43,267 nt of DNA, taken from NCBI GenBank assembly GCA_964546565.1, contig CAZJKC010000006.1, positions 1 through 43,267 of the forward strand, given 5' to 3'. How positions within the stretch are numbered: position 1 is the first letter of the stretch; each line of letters opens with the position of its first letter. Positions 1 through 8,164 of this stretch are shown piece after piece. Both the position numbers and the translations under genes were made by a program. Source of the stretch: CAG-826 sp964546565 (GTDB lineage: Bacteria; Bacillota_I; Bacilli_A; RFN20; CAG-826). A model generated the notes under the pieces. The model saw only the letters and a program-made list of their open reading frames with translations, was not told the origin of the DNA and did not search any database.

Positions 1-40
1 AAAAGCATCAAGTGTTGATTGAAAAGATTAGAAAGTAATG

Positions 41-71
41 AAAAAGGGGAGGTTGCTTCAGTCCCCTTTTT
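41..71. terminator. Bidirectional rho-independent terminator
   Basis: A 10-bp perfect stem (AAAAAGGGGA at 41-50 with TCCCCTTTTT at 62-71) encloses an 11-nt loop. The T-rich end on the minus strand lies just after the stop of the MATE gene. The plus-strand copy is followed by further Ts, so it could also stop transcription entering from the left. Confidence 0.8.
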
Positions 72-73
72 AG

Positions 74-1501
74 TTATTTTTTTGCCATATCATTGTTATT
101 TAAATCAATCTTTTTTATAAAAATAAAGTAGATGACACTTCCTCCCATTATTATTGCGCTGATGAGCCATGCAATTGGAGTTGCAAAAGATATAGCGACA
201 TAAGATTCGTTACTTAAAGGATTGTTCGGATTTACTAGTATTGGTAAGTATTGACAAATGACCGTTCGCGCAATCAATTCGCCAATGCCACTTATAAATG
301 GAATGAGAGGTTTTTTTATTCCTTGCAAACTTGATCTCGACATTTGAACGATGCCTTGAAGAATTAAAAAAGGTAATAATATTTTTAAATATGTTGATGA
401 ATAATATAAGATTTTTTGCCCATCATCCCCCATTAGTTCTTCACTTCTTAAAAATATATAAGGAACATATGGTATTAGCAGATATCCTATGAGGAGAATG
501 AAAAAATAGCATATAATATCAACAATTAATACTTTTTTTATTCCATCTTTAATCCTCTTGATTTCTCCGGCTCCGTAATTTTGTCCTACAAAGCTTAATA
601 AAGCAGAAGCCATAACACTAAGAGGAATAGTTAAATAGCCTTCCATGTGATTGTAACAACCAACTGCCTTTTGCGCTAAATCACCAAAGCTATTGACTTT
701 TTCAGCATTAATAAATGATCCTATAAATAGAATTGACCATTGAAAACCTAACGGAAGTCCTATTTTTAAAAGTGATTTTCCCATTTCTTTATCATATTTA
801 AGACGCATTTTTTTAATATGTAAATATGGGTATTTCTTAAAAATATATATAAAGGATGCAGCTATAGTGAAAATGTTAGCTATTAATGTGGCTATTCCCA
901 CACCACGAGTATCAAGTTTAATAACACCTGTTAATAAAAAGGCAAATATAATATTAATGATAGTTGAAATGATAGAGATAATTAAGGGAACATATGACTC
1001 TCCGATTGCTCGTAAAAAGTTTGATAAGTAATTTGATAACATCATGAAGATAAAACTAAAAAGTATTATTTGATAATAAGCAGCTGATTTATCGATAAAG
1101 TTTTCATGGACTTTTAATATAACGAGCAAATCTTTATAAAAGATTAATCCTATAATCATTATTAATATCGCAATAATTATAGAAAAGAATAGAGAATGGT
1201 AAAAAGATGACTTAATACCATCTTCATCTTTGGCACCATGCTTATTGGCGGATATCACAGCGAATCCACCGCTACAACCATAAGCAAAATTAAATAAAAT
1301 ACTAGATATAGGTCCTGTTTGATTTATAGCGGTCACACTATCGCCGCCAACAGTTATTTTTAGAACAATAGAATTAATCAGTGAAAAAGCATTATTTAAC
1401 AATGTAGATATTAAAATGGGAATGGCAAATAAAAGGATCACTTTCCAAGGCTTTCCTTTCGTTAAGTCCATCGGTAGAAAAAGTTTTTTTATCCGTTGCA
1501 T
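74..1501 (-). CDS. MATE family multidrug/metabolite efflux transporter
   Basis: This 475-residue polytopic membrane protein has the length and hydrophobic profile of MATE antiporters (about 12 helices in two related halves), which export drugs or metabolites in exchange for Na+ or H+. The N-terminus (MDLTKGKPWKVILLFAIPIL) and the motifs GQNYGAGE and RSSLQGI are typical of the DinF/NorM-like Firmicute branch. The start is supported by AGGTGAT a few bases upstream on the minus strand. It is convergent with whatever lies left of the window and divergent from the lipoprotein gene at 1735. The substrate cannot be told from sequence. It need not belong to the glycan locus. Confidence 0.9.
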   Translation of the reverse strand: MQRIKKLFLPMDLTKGKPWKVILLFAIPILISTLLNNAFSLINSIVLKITVGGDSVTAINQTGPISSILFNFAYGCSGGFAVISANKHGAKDEDGIKSSFYHSLFFSIIIAILIMIIGLIFYKDLLVILKVHENFIDKSAAYYQIILFSFIFMMLSNYLSNFLRAIGESYVPLIISIISTIINIIFAFLLTGVIKLDTRGVGIATLIANIFTIAASFIYIFKKYPYLHIKKMRLKYDKEMGKSLLKIGLPLGFQWSILFIGSFINAEKVNSFGDLAQKAVGCYNHMEGYLTIPLSVMASALLSFVGQNYGAGEIKRIKDGIKKVLIVDIICYFFILLIGYLLIPYVPYIFLRSEELMGDDGQKILYYSSTYLKILLPFLILQGIVQMSRSSLQGIKKPLIPFISGIGELIARTVICQYLPILVNPNNPLSNESYVAISFATPIAWLISAIIMGGSVIYFIFIKKIDLNNNDMAKK

Positions 1502-1680
1502 AAAATCACCTGAATTCTTTTACATATAAATGATAGAGTGTATTATAAATCAATGATATGTTTTTTATATCATTATTTTTAATGTTAACACATTAATAGG
1601 TTGTGCTATTTTTTTAAAAAAACACGTAAAAAAAGCCTTTTTTTTGATATTTACCCCTTTTTTAATAAAGAAAAGAACAT

Positions 1681-1709
1681 TTGACATTTGTAAGCGATTT
1701 CACTACCAT
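1681..1709 (+). promoter_or_regulatory. Promoter with cre-like LacI-family operator in the spacer
   Basis: A consensus -35 TTGACA (1681-1686) is separated by 17 nt from a weak -10 TACCAT (1704-1709). The spacer holds TGTAAGCGATTTCA (1689-1702), which fits the catabolite-responsive-element pattern TGNAANCGNWNNCA. A CcpA-like repressor bound here would block RNA polymerase. Binding is inferred. A good SD (AAAGGAG) and the ATG follow at 1735. Confidence 0.6.
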
Positions 1710-1734
1710 AAAAATATAAAAAAAGGAGAAAAAT

Positions 1735-2970
1735 ATGAAAAAGAAATTTTTAAAAAATTTATCATTATTATGCCTTCTTGGAAGTGTTATAGGACTTGTT
1801 TCATGTAATGGCGATGATCCTATTAATTCATCAGTAGAAGCTAGTAGTGAACCAACATCAGTGGTAACTCCGGAGCCAAGCTCAACTATAGAGCCTGAAA
1901 GCTCTGAAGCACCTTCGACAATAGCGCCAACTTCGGAAACAACGGAAACTAGCCCAATTAAAAGTTTAACCGCTGTTCAAGACAAAGTTGTTATGCGTAT
2001 TGACGAAAAGACCTCAGCCGAAAGCTATTATGAATTAATAGGCTATGGTGCATTAAACAATAAGACAAAGAAAGTGACCGTAACCTCTTCAAATGAAGAT
2101 GTGGTAAAATACAAGAGTAAAAAACTTGTTGCGTCAGGTTTAGGTGAAGCCACTATTACGGTTACATCTGATGCCGATACTACAAAGACATGCACGTTTG
2201 ATGTAGAAGTTAAAGATGTTTTCTTTGATAGAAATTACTCGGGCTTCTTAGCAGGTGATGATACTTCAAAAGAATTACCATCTGAAGGTGGTGTAATTGA
2301 AATTGCTCCAGATGCTAAAACATATACTCAAGGTGACTATATTATTAAGGGTATTAATTCAACCACTTGGATGGCAGAAGTTACCATTGAAGTAAAGAGT
2401 GTTTTATACTCAGAACACTATCCTAAATTTGGTATTTTTGCTTGCTCTACTAGTGAAGCTGCTGAAGGTACTAATAACCAAGTTAATTTCTTCTTAGATG
2501 GATGGATTGGTGATGGTACTCCAAATTATCAATGGACCAACTTTGGTGTATGTGAAGTATCTAATGGCAGTGGCTGGGCATGGAATAGTGGTGTTTCTAA
2601 TGCGGATGCACGACATGCTGATGCTGCATATCAATTAGCAGATTCATATATAACATGCCAATCTTATAAAGATAGTAATCCTGAAGCAATAGGCGTGACT
2701 TCTTTCAAAATGAAACTTGCTCGTGATGGCTTTGTTTTCCATCTTTGGGTCAATGATAATTATGCTTTCTCAATGGAGGTCTTACACTATTTATTTAGTG
2801 ATAGTGATGGTCAACCATGTAAAGCAATGCCAGGTTTCTTCCAATTTAATTCCGGTGTCGTATTCTCAAATTATTCAGTAACTGATGATCAAGAAACAGT
2901 ACAAGCCGCTATCGCAAGTATTGAAGGCGGAGCTAATATTCTTACAAATGATCAGTATGCTGATGATTAG
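1735..2970 (+). CDS. Lipoprotein with Big2-like and concanavalin-like domains (probable glycan-binding)
   Basis: The 411-residue product starts with a lipoprotein signal peptide (lipobox LVSC, Cys24), followed by a Ser/Glu/Pro/Thr-rich tether to about residue 75. Residues ~75-160 look like a bacterial Ig-like Big2 domain, with the pattern VTSSNEDVVKYKSKKLVASG then G.ATITVTSDAD. Residues ~165-385 are rich in Trp, Gly and Asn and predict as an all-beta concanavalin-like jelly roll, reminiscent of LamG or DUF1080-type domains. I see no catalytic signature. A surface carbohydrate-binding role fits the cre-like operator in its promoter and the glycan operon downstream, but it is inferred. The RDD gene follows after 23 nt and is probably co-transcribed. 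Confidence 0.7.
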   Translation: MKKKFLKNLSLLCLLGSVIGLVSCNGDDPINSSVEASSEPTSVVTPEPSSTIEPESSEAPSTIAPTSETTETSPIKSLTAVQDKVVMRIDEKTSAESYYELIGYGALNNKTKKVTVTSSNEDVVKYKSKKLVASGLGEATITVTSDADTTKTCTFDVEVKDVFFDRNYSGFLAGDDTSKELPSEGGVIEIAPDAKTYTQGDYIIKGINSTTWMAEVTIEVKSVLYSEHYPKFGIFACSTSEAAEGTNNQVNFFLDGWIGDGTPNYQWTNFGVCEVSNGSGWAWNSGVSNADARHADAAYQLADSYITCQSYKDSNPEAIGVTSFKMKLARDGFVFHLWVNDNYAFSMEVLHYLFSDSDGQPCKAMPGFFQFNSGVVFSNYSVTDDQETVQAAIASIEGGANILTNDQYADD

Positions 2971-2993
2971 TATTAAGAATATTTATTGATGAA

Positions 2994-4280
2994 ATGATTT
3001 TTAGTAGAGAAACTACTCATGAATTGATTAAACGTGCTTCTCCGGCTAAGCCGGGGAAGCGTTTCTTATCTTTTTGTATAGATTATGTTTTAGTTCTTTT
3101 GGTTAGTTATCTTGTTTTTTTATTAGGATATGATGTAATTAAGACCAATGATGTTTATATCAATGCAGAAAACACGGTTAATCAAGAAATAGAGTATTTT
3201 AATGAATTTTTTGGGGATACGAAAATTATTGAATATGTTGATGGTGAACGGGTTGATAATGAGATTATTATATTAAAGAATGCTTGTCGCGCCATTTATC
3301 ATTCATATAAGATTACTTCTAGTCCTGATTTTTATATACCTGAAGAGGAGTTAAATGGGACTATTATTAATGAAGATGGCACGAAAACGATTACTGTAAG
3401 CTCATATGGGGAAGCATCTTTAGAAACTGATAGCATAGCTTATTTTTATACAAAATATGTTGTGGAAAATAATGATAAACAAATTGTTAATTATTATAAT
3501 TCAACAGCAATTGAATATTTATATGATATATATAATCAATATTTTGAAGGATATGGCTTATATGCTAAAAATAATGATGGTGTATCTATACCTTGTTTAA
3601 TTCCTGATGCAGCAAATAAAATGTATACTTATCTTTTTAAAGATGAAGCTCAAGTTAATGATAATGATCTTTGGCAAGAGGGTAAGGAATTATTTTATAA
3701 TTTTGAAAATGGATATCAAAATCTATTATCTGATGCTGAATTACTTTTAGTTAAAAGTGAACCATACTATACCACTCATTATCTTGTTTATCGTAATGCC
3801 TATAATGAGCAAGGACGTTATATCAATTATGCATTGTTATGCGCTTTTACCATTAGTTATTTATTAATTGTTCTTTTACCAAAGTTATTATTCCGTGATG
3901 GTCGGACAATAGGCCGTTTTGTATTAAAATTAGGCGTATTATCAAACGATTATGAAAAAATACCTTGGTATGTCACTTTAATATATTCTATTTTTGGTGT
4001 TATTGGCTTTATGTCAACGATGTTATTGATTTATATGTTTAAACCATTTAATGGTGTTTATGATTTTATGTTTATACCATTATTTGGATCGTTAAGTTGG
4101 CTTACAATGGGTACCTTATTCCTAATTATTGTAATTGCTGCAATAATTGTATATATAAGCACATTGTTTATGCATTATAAAACAAGTCTTATTGATTTGC
4201 TAAATCATTGTTTTATTGTTGATTTAAAGCATATTGATGAAGGCGATTTTGATGATGAGTATTCAGGAAAACCCGTATAA
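2994..4280 (+). CDS. RDD family membrane protein with large ectodomain
   Basis: Of 428 residues, the first ~27 are cytoplasmic and include the RDD signature GKRFLSFCIDYVLVLLVSYL. TM1 spans about 28-46. A long hydrophilic segment (~48-276) follows, then TM2 (~278-298). The second conserved RDD block, FRDGRTIGRFVLKLGVLS, is at 300-317, and TM3 and TM4 are near 326-347 and 366-390. RDD proteins are usually much shorter, with short loops. If the usual topology holds, the ~230-residue insert is extracellular. No good SD is visible before the start, so translation may be coupled to the upstream lipoprotein. RDD proteins have been linked to ion transport, but the function here is unknown. A terminator follows. 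Confidence 0.7.
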   Translation: MIFSRETTHELIKRASPAKPGKRFLSFCIDYVLVLLVSYLVFLLGYDVIKTNDVYINAENTVNQEIEYFNEFFGDTKIIEYVDGERVDNEIIILKNACRAIYHSYKITSSPDFYIPEEELNGTIINEDGTKTITVSSYGEASLETDSIAYFYTKYVVENNDKQIVNYYNSTAIEYLYDIYNQYFEGYGLYAKNNDGVSIPCLIPDAANKMYTYLFKDEAQVNDNDLWQEGKELFYNFENGYQNLLSDAELLLVKSEPYYTTHYLVYRNAYNEQGRYINYALLCAFTISYLLIVLLPKLLFRDGRTIGRFVLKLGVLSNDYEKIPWYVTLIYSIFGVIGFMSTMLLIYMFKPFNGVYDFMFIPLFGSLSWLTMGTLFLIIVIAAIIVYISTLFMHYKTSLIDLLNHCFIVDLKHIDEGDFDDEYSGKPV

Positions 4281-4289
4281 AAAGTATAA

Positions 4290-4332
4290 AAAAGGTGTCC
4301 GCTAATATATTTAGTTGATACCTTTTAATTTT
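4290..4332 (+). terminator. Rho-independent terminator after the RDD gene
   Basis: AAAAGGTGTC (4290-4299) can pair with GATACCTTTT (4317-4326) allowing G-U pairs, around a 17-nt loop, followed by AATTTTA. It separates the lipoprotein-RDD unit from the sugar operon. Confidence 0.6.
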
Positions 4333-4391
4333 ACTTTAATCTTAATGTAATATTTACTTGAAATTGTTATTGCTTTTTTAGAAAATAATAG

Positions 4392-4412
4392 TGTAAGCAC
4401 TTACAATATAAT
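4392..4412 (+). promoter_or_regulatory. Cre-like operator abutting the -10 box of the glycan operon
   Basis: TGTAAGCACTTACA (4392-4405) has two perfect 6-nt half-sites around a 2-nt centre and closely resembles the classic cre TGTAAGCGCTTACA. A perfect TATAAT lies at 4407-4412, with the SD GAAAGGAG and ATG (4432) downstream. No strong -35 is visible. The position suggests direct occlusion of RNA polymerase by a LacI-family protein such as the CcpA-like product at 36876, so this site probably controls the ~15.8-kb operon. Confidence 0.65.
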
Positions 4413-4431
4413 TGTAAGAAAGGAGAAAAAA

Positions 4432-6123
4432 ATGAAAATTAAAAAATTTAAATTGGGCCTACCACTTTTATTAACAACAATGTGTGTGGGTCTTGTCGCT
4501 TGTGGTGGCGGCACAGATACTAGCAGTGCTGGTAATGGAGGTACCTCTAACAATGGTGGACAACCATCAAATAATCCAGGTACATCAGCTGATATCAATA
4601 GTGCTGGTACAGATGATGATCCTATTTTTGAAACATCGACAATTGTTAATGATGTAACAAAGGATGATGATGGATTTGTTTACTTTGAAGATGAAGTCGA
4701 ACTCAATTTGTGGTCTATTATTGGACAACCGGATAACATTAAATTCCGTGGTATCGTCGATCGTTTTAATGATGAGTATGAAGGAATGATTAGTATTAAT
4801 GTAACCGAAATTGGTCACTTCCAATACTATAATGCATTAGAAACAACATACGCTAATGACTTTGAATCATTGCCAGATATTTGTTTCATGCATAATGAAA
4901 AGACAACTCAATACGCAGACAGAGGATATTTGTATCCGCTCGATAGTTCCTTATGGGAAGCTGCTGGTGTTGAATCACTTGATTTTAGTAACACATTTGC
5001 AAATATTGATCGTGTTACTCAATATCGTGGACATCGTTTCGCTGTTCCTGTTGACGCTCATGGTTTCTTAACACATTTCCGTCAAGATATTATTAAGAAA
5101 AATGGTCTTGGATTTGATGGCAATACACGTTTTATTCCTGAATCACGTGCTGAATATCAAACATTATTAGAAGGTTTAAGACAAAAAGCCGATAGCGGTC
5201 AATTATTAATTAGAAACATCAACCGTGGTTCTGATCATAGTTGGAAAGTAGCAGATGCTAATTCGTTCTATCCTTCTTTCCATCAATCAACTGACCCAGA
5301 TGGTTTGAGCGCGTTGTACGCTAACGGCGGAAGCTTGGTCACTGAAGATCAAACAACAATTACATATCATCAAAATCAAGGTTTTGTGACATATGTTACA
5401 GATCAAGTTGAAAGATTTAAAAATAGATTAGTTGGACAAGTTAGTGATAACACTGCCATGTTCGGTGCCGGAACTACTGTTATGTTTACAGAAGGTCCAT
5501 GGCAAACATCTATGACTTATATTAATGCTTATAATAATGCAGAATTACGTACTGCTAATGCTGCTCTCGGCGTTAGCGAAGAAGATGCTACCGATCCTGT
5601 TTATGCTTATCCAATGGCAGCTGCTCATCCAAATGGATGGTGGACCCTTGAAGAAAATATGGGAACAGAAAACGGTTCCAAATGGTACGGAAACGGACAC
5701 GCGATGTCCATTACAAGAAATTGTAAGAGTATGCAAAAAGTTGCAGCAGCCTTAACATTTATGAAATACTATATTGAAGGTAAATATGAATCAAAAGATG
5801 GTGAAGCTTACAATCTTACTGAATGGTGTTCTTCCGGTCATATTCCTGCATGGAAAAATGTATATCAATCCGAAGATTATCAAAAATTGTGTGAAAGCAA
5901 TCTAGTTGTAAAAGCTTTAGGCAATCCAGAAGATATTATTGCAATGGAAAGTGTTGTTTATGAATCAACCATTTTCCAATCAGTAGCCGATTTAATTGGT
6001 GAAGTTCAAGAAGCGTATAAAGCTAATCCTAATATGACTATAGAAGAAGCAATCGAAATTATTAATGATAATGCTGATGGAGCGCAATTAAACGTCGATA
6101 TTTTAATAAGTAGAAGAAATTAG
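4432..6123 (+). CDS. ABC sugar transporter, lipoprotein solute-binding protein
   Basis: This 563-residue extracellular solute-binding protein resembles family 1 (MalE/UgpB type). It has a lipobox LVAC (Cys24) and a Gly/Ser/Asn/Thr tether to about residue 65. The mature body contains typical patterns: IVDRFNDEYEGM, a variant of the early motif in these proteins, then a DICFMHNEKTTQYADRGYL ligand-proximal segment and FTEGPWQTSM. It is somewhat longer than the usual ~430 residues, as often seen for oligosaccharide binders. It would capture oligosaccharides and deliver them to the two permeases encoded directly downstream (10-nt gap). Linkage to GH43 and GH2 enzymes suggests xylo- or arabino-oligosaccharides; this is inferred. 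Confidence 0.9.
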   Translation: MKIKKFKLGLPLLLTTMCVGLVACGGGTDTSSAGNGGTSNNGGQPSNNPGTSADINSAGTDDDPIFETSTIVNDVTKDDDGFVYFEDEVELNLWSIIGQPDNIKFRGIVDRFNDEYEGMISINVTEIGHFQYYNALETTYANDFESLPDICFMHNEKTTQYADRGYLYPLDSSLWEAAGVESLDFSNTFANIDRVTQYRGHRFAVPVDAHGFLTHFRQDIIKKNGLGFDGNTRFIPESRAEYQTLLEGLRQKADSGQLLIRNINRGSDHSWKVADANSFYPSFHQSTDPDGLSALYANGGSLVTEDQTTITYHQNQGFVTYVTDQVERFKNRLVGQVSDNTAMFGAGTTVMFTEGPWQTSMTYINAYNNAELRTANAALGVSEEDATDPVYAYPMAAAHPNGWWTLEENMGTENGSKWYGNGHAMSITRNCKSMQKVAAALTFMKYYIEGKYESKDGEAYNLTEWCSSGHIPAWKNVYQSEDYQKLCESNLVVKALGNPEDIIAMESVVYESTIFQSVADLIGEVQEAYKANPNMTIEEAIEIINDNADGAQLNVDILISRRN

Positions 6124-6133
6124 GTTAATAATT

Positions 6134-7207
6134 ATGGAACGTACTATTGTTTTAGAAGAATATGCAAAAAGTCGTTCACGTAAAGTAGGTTTGTTTAAAA
6201 AGTATGGTACTGCCATACTTTTCCTACTACCATTTATGCTTGCTTTTATTGTATTCTTCATTTATCCCTTGATTTATGGGGTACATATTTCATTAACAAA
6301 TTTTACATACTCATCACCGGGTACTGAAAAATTTAATTCGTTTGAAAACTTTCGTTTTCTTCTTGATAAAACATATATGAAAGGAAAGTATTACGAATCA
6401 TTTTGGCGCTCTTTTTGGCAGACCATAGTGTTTGTGATTATTATGGTTCCAGTGGCCATTTTACTTCCCTTAGGTTTAGCTGTTTTAATTAATTTAAAAC
6501 CACCAGGATATAAATTTTTTAGAGCGTTAATTTATATGCCTTCAATTGTTCCATTATCAGCATCTGGATGTATTTTCACATTACTGTTTATGCAATGGGA
6601 AAAAAATGGTTTGATTGATAGGTTATTAAATATTAAAACAAATTGGATTACCGGTGTTTGGTTCTCATATAAATTATGGGGCTTAGAATTTAAAGTAGGT
6701 TATGTTTGGATTCCTATTTTCTTAATGTGCTTATGGGGTGGATGGGGTAGTAACTTCATCATTTTATGTGCTGGATTAGAAAATGTTCCTAAGAATTTAT
6801 ATGAAGCGTGCTCGATAGATGGTGGTTCTAAACGTGATCGTTTAAAAAATATCACTATCCCTGGCATTAAAGGACAATTGGTTCTTTGTTTATTTACAAC
6901 TATTATTGGCTACTTTGGACTTTATGGGCAAAACTATGTTATGACTAATGGTACACCATTGAAAGTTAGTGGTTTAGGCCAAGCTCCTGGTGGACATGCT
7001 GCTTCAACTGTAATATATTATATTCAAGATATTATCGCTAATAATTCTAACTTTAGAGAATCATTATTTGGTGTCGGAGCCGCAGCTAGTATTATTTTTG
7101 CCGTAGTTGTGGGATGCGTTTCGGGTTTACAAATGTTTATTACTCGAGAGAAAAAATCAGGTACGAAGATTTCGGAGGCGTATTACAAATGGGACAGAAT
7201 AAAATAA
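6134..7207 (+). CDS. ABC sugar transporter permease, MalF/UgpA type
   Basis: This 357-residue polytopic membrane protein begins with a cytoplasmic N-terminus and TM1 at ~27-50. The coupling EAA loop begins at Glu224 (EACSIDGGSKRDRL.NITIP), the site that docks on the ATPase. There are about six helices, as in MalF-like subunits without the large periplasmic loop. It pairs with the MalG-type permease downstream, whose start lies inside the end of this gene, a usual sign of coupled translation. Substrate specificity rests with the binding protein and cannot be read here. Confidence 0.92.
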   Translation: MERTIVLEEYAKSRSRKVGLFKKYGTAILFLLPFMLAFIVFFIYPLIYGVHISLTNFTYSSPGTEKFNSFENFRFLLDKTYMKGKYYESFWRSFWQTIVFVIIMVPVAILLPLGLAVLINLKPPGYKFFRALIYMPSIVPLSASGCIFTLLFMQWEKNGLIDRLLNIKTNWITGVWFSYKLWGLEFKVGYVWIPIFLMCLWGGWGSNFIILCAGLENVPKNLYEACSIDGGSKRDRLKNITIPGIKGQLVLCLFTTIIGYFGLYGQNYVMTNGTPLKVSGLGQAPGGHAASTVIYYIQDIIANNSNFRESLFGVGAAASIIFAVVVGCVSGLQMFITREKKSGTKISEAYYKWDRIK

Positions 7208-8154
7208 CAATTGAACAGTACATCGGCTTCGAAAAGAAAAAGGCGATGGGTGAAAAAAGTAAAGTACAAATAGGAAAAATAATATCATTTATCGTTTTAT
7301 CTATATTTTGTGTTATTTGGATGTTACCTTTTTTGATTTTATTTTTTGGCTCACTTCGTGGTTATCAAAGTACAATGGTTGCTCCGGAAAAATTATTTAA
7401 ACCGGTTTATGGCTATACATTAGAAAATTATAAAATCCTTTTGACTGGTACATTTCCGGAAGAGATGCTTAGTGGTGCGAATAATGTTTTTCAAAATATT
7501 CATTATGATTTATGGACTATAAATTCATGCATCAGTGCGATTGGTGGTACATTGCTTTACTTATTGGTTGCCTCTCTAGCCGCTTATGCATTTGTTTTCT
7601 TAGATTTTAAATATCGGAATGTTATATTCGGTATCATTATTGGAAGTATGGTTGTTCCTGGTGCGGCAACTACAGTTGGTAATCTTCGTTTAGTAATAGA
7701 TTTAGGATTAAATAAGGTTAGCGTTTTAGCTCTTATAATTCCTGGATTAAGTGGCGTATATGGAATGTACTTAATAAAGACATTCTTTGAAGCCATTCCA
7801 AAAGATTTAATTGAATCAGCCAAAATGGATGGATATAGCAATTTGGAAATTTTTGTAAAAATTGTTCTTCCTTTAGGAAAGACGGCATTATTTGTTCAAG
7901 GATTATTTGGCTTTATGGGTGGTTGGAATGATCTTATTTGGCCACAAACGGTGTTCCCGGGTGATAATACCGCTACGCAATGGACACTTCAAGTAGGTAT
8001 GTCATATGTTGTTAGTAACTGTCGTTCGACATCAAATTTAATTGGTCTATCACTTGCTGGTGGCGTTATATGCTTAGTTCCTGTTTTGATTGTCTATATT
8101 ATTGCACAAAATAAGATTATTGAAGGTATGGCCGGAGCCGGTATTAAGAGATAG
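7189..8154 (+). CDS. ABC sugar transporter permease, MalG/UgpE type
   Basis: The reading frame is open from 7114, but I place the start at ATG 7189 because GGAGG (7174-7178) precedes it by 10 nt and the earlier in-frame ATG would give an implausible 94-nt overlap. The resulting protein is 321 residues. It has about six membrane helices and the EAA coupling motif around Glu209 (ESAKMDGYSNLEIFVKIVLP). It overlaps the MalF-type gene by 19 nt and ends 10 nt before the GH2 gene. With its partner it forms the membrane channel for oligosaccharide import. Confidence 0.9.
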   Translation: MGQNKITIEQYIGFEKKKAMGEKSKVQIGKIISFIVLSIFCVIWMLPFLILFFGSLRGYQSTMVAPEKLFKPVYGYTLENYKILLTGTFPEEMLSGANNVFQNIHYDLWTINSCISAIGGTLLYLLVASLAAYAFVFLDFKYRNVIFGIIIGSMVVPGAATTVGNLRLVIDLGLNKVSVLALIIPGLSGVYGMYLIKTFFEAIPKDLIESAKMDGYSNLEIFVKIVLPLGKTALFVQGLFGFMGGWNDLIWPQTVFPGDNTATQWTLQVGMSYVVSNCRSTSNLIGLSLAGGVICLVPVLIVYIIAQNKIIEGMAGAGIKR

Positions 8155-8164
8155 GAGTATTATT

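Noticed and set aside
7114..7188. Longer start for the MalG-type permease
   Set aside because: The extension overlaps the preceding gene by 94 nt and lacks an SD; GGAGG before 7189 is clear.
8090..8164. Longer start for the GH2 enzyme
   Set aside because: The extension lies inside the permease gene; AGGAG precedes ATG 8165 and family homology begins there.
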